From NCBI GenBank assembly GCA_036847185.1, contig DAIUAM010000097.1, forward strand, positions 1 to 7,036: a DNA stretch of 7,036 nt, in the 5' to 3' direction. The notes under the pieces are model-generated. The model did no database searches. It was not told the origin of the DNA and was given only the letters and a program-made list of their open reading frames with translations. Each line of letters opens with the position of its first letter. The stretch's first letter is position 1. The position numbers and the translations under genes were made by a program. The DNA comes from UBA4738 sp002413305. Lineage in GTDB: Bacteria; Actinomycetota; UBA4738. Positions 6,400 to 7,036 of the stretch are shown piece after piece.

Positions 6400-6882
6400 C
6401 TAGGGACTGGGCGCCGTCGTGCTCACTGGTCCCACGTCCACCGAGGACGGGGTCAAGCAGCCGGTCCCCGAGATCTGGAGCGAGACGAAGTTGTTCGGCA
6501 GCGTGACCTTCACCTTGTCGAACTGCGCGCAGGGGCCGGCGCTGGTCGGGACGTCCGACCAGTAGGCCACGAAGTACACCGACTGCCCAGCGCCCACCAC
6601 CTGCGGCTGGGGCGTCCCGCCGATGTCGGGGAAGCCTCCTCGGTGGACCTGGACGTTCAACCAGCCGGTGGAGGCATGGAAGTCCATGCCCGGGTACCCC
6701 TGCGAGCGGCAGGCGTGGCCGGAGGTGTTCGTCGAGCGCAGCACCCACCGGATGGTCCCGGCGGCGCCCTGGGAGGAGACCACGGTGGTGGACATGGTCG
6801 CGTCCAGACAGGTGAGCGGCGAGACCACGCCGGTCGGGGTGGGCGTGGAGGTTGGCGGGGCGACGCTTGTTCCTGGGGCTGG
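6400..6882 (-). pseudogene. DUF4232-domain secreted protein lacking its signal peptide
   Basis: The open frame runs from 6969 to 6400 on the minus strand, but only the part from about 6882 on is native. It holds a Pro/Thr-rich linker (TSVAPPTSTPTPTGVV) and then a DUF4232-like domain, a beta-rich extracytoplasmic module of actinobacterial lipoproteins and secreted proteins. Recognisable pieces are SPLTCLDATM, then GAAGTIRWVLRSTNTSGHAC followed by RSQGYPGMDF, and later VGAGQSVYFVAYWSD, GPCAQFDKVKV and SGTGCLTPSS. The four cysteines (54, 87, 147 and 171 in the 189-residue frame) fit the usual disulfide pattern. The Pro/Thr linker normally follows a signal peptide and lipid-attached Cys; here it is preceded by IS3 transposase DNA read in another frame, so the export signal is lost. 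The product cannot be secreted by the normal route, and I call the gene broken. Molecular function of the domain is unknown. Confidence 0.72.
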
Positions 6883-7036
6883 AGCGCGGCGTCGGTGATC
6901 GCCCGAGCAGATGGCGGGCGGTTCCTTCTCGCGTAGTAGGTCGACGGTGACGCCCCAAGGGTCCGGCACAGGAGCTCGACTCCGATCATCACCCAGGCCG
7001 TGAAGGTGAAACGTAGGATCCCGCTACAAGTCCGAG
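6883..7036 (-). mobile_element. IS3-family transposase OrfB fragment (N-terminal)
   Basis: From about 6992 down to 6883 the minus strand reads MIGVELLCRTLGASPSTYY, then ARRNRPPSARAITDAAL. This is the opening of IS3-family OrfB: a short segment with a helix-turn-helix-like Cys-Arg-x-Leu-Gly-x-Ser core and the Arg/Pro-rich stretch before the DDE integrase core. Homology stops near 6882, where the DUF4232 linker begins in another frame, so the catalytic core is absent. Upstream, 6993-7036 stays open in this frame but is not like OrfB; I cannot identify it. The fragment is an inactive insertion-sequence relic. Confidence 0.65.

Overview
The window is GC-rich with strong G/C bias at third codon positions. 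Three features point to an uncultured actinobacterium, or a relative with similar gene content: a double zinc-ribbon plus class III cyclase N-terminus, a DUF4232-type secreted protein, and a lipoprotein oligopeptide-binding protein with an Asn/Thr/Ser-rich linker. The lineage is inferred from style only. I see no rRNA, tRNA or CRISPR array.

Left flank (1 to about 1070, all minus strand) is debris. An IS6-family DDE transposase runs off the window edge and carries a one-base frameshift near its N-terminus. Beside it is a class III adenylate/guanylate cyclase gene that loses homology just after its first metal-binding Asp and continues in frame into an unrecognised tail.

The core (1291 to 6137, plus strand) is one compact operon for a peptide-type ABC importer. 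Its order is an OppC/DppC-like permease, then a substrate-binding lipoprotein (4-base ATGA overlap), a 70-base gap holding a perfect 13-bp hairpin, an OppB/DppB-like permease, and a DUF1028 protein (4-base ATGA overlap) with a probable C-terminal peptidoglycan-binding-like domain. The binding protein would capture a peptide-like ligand outside the cell and the two permeases would form the channel. DUF1028, placed by family in the Ntn-hydrolase fold group, is translationally coupled to the channel and could process the cargo; that function is inference. No ATPase subunit (OppD/OppF type) is encoded in the window.

Right flank (6138 to 7036) is again eroded. A roughly 260-base stretch has hairpin-forming repeats and a transposase-like C-terminal tail on the minus strand. 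A DUF4232 domain follows whose signal peptide is missing, replaced by a fragment of an IS3-type transposase OrfB. The transporter-DUF1028 cassette is therefore bracketed by broken mobile elements on both sides.
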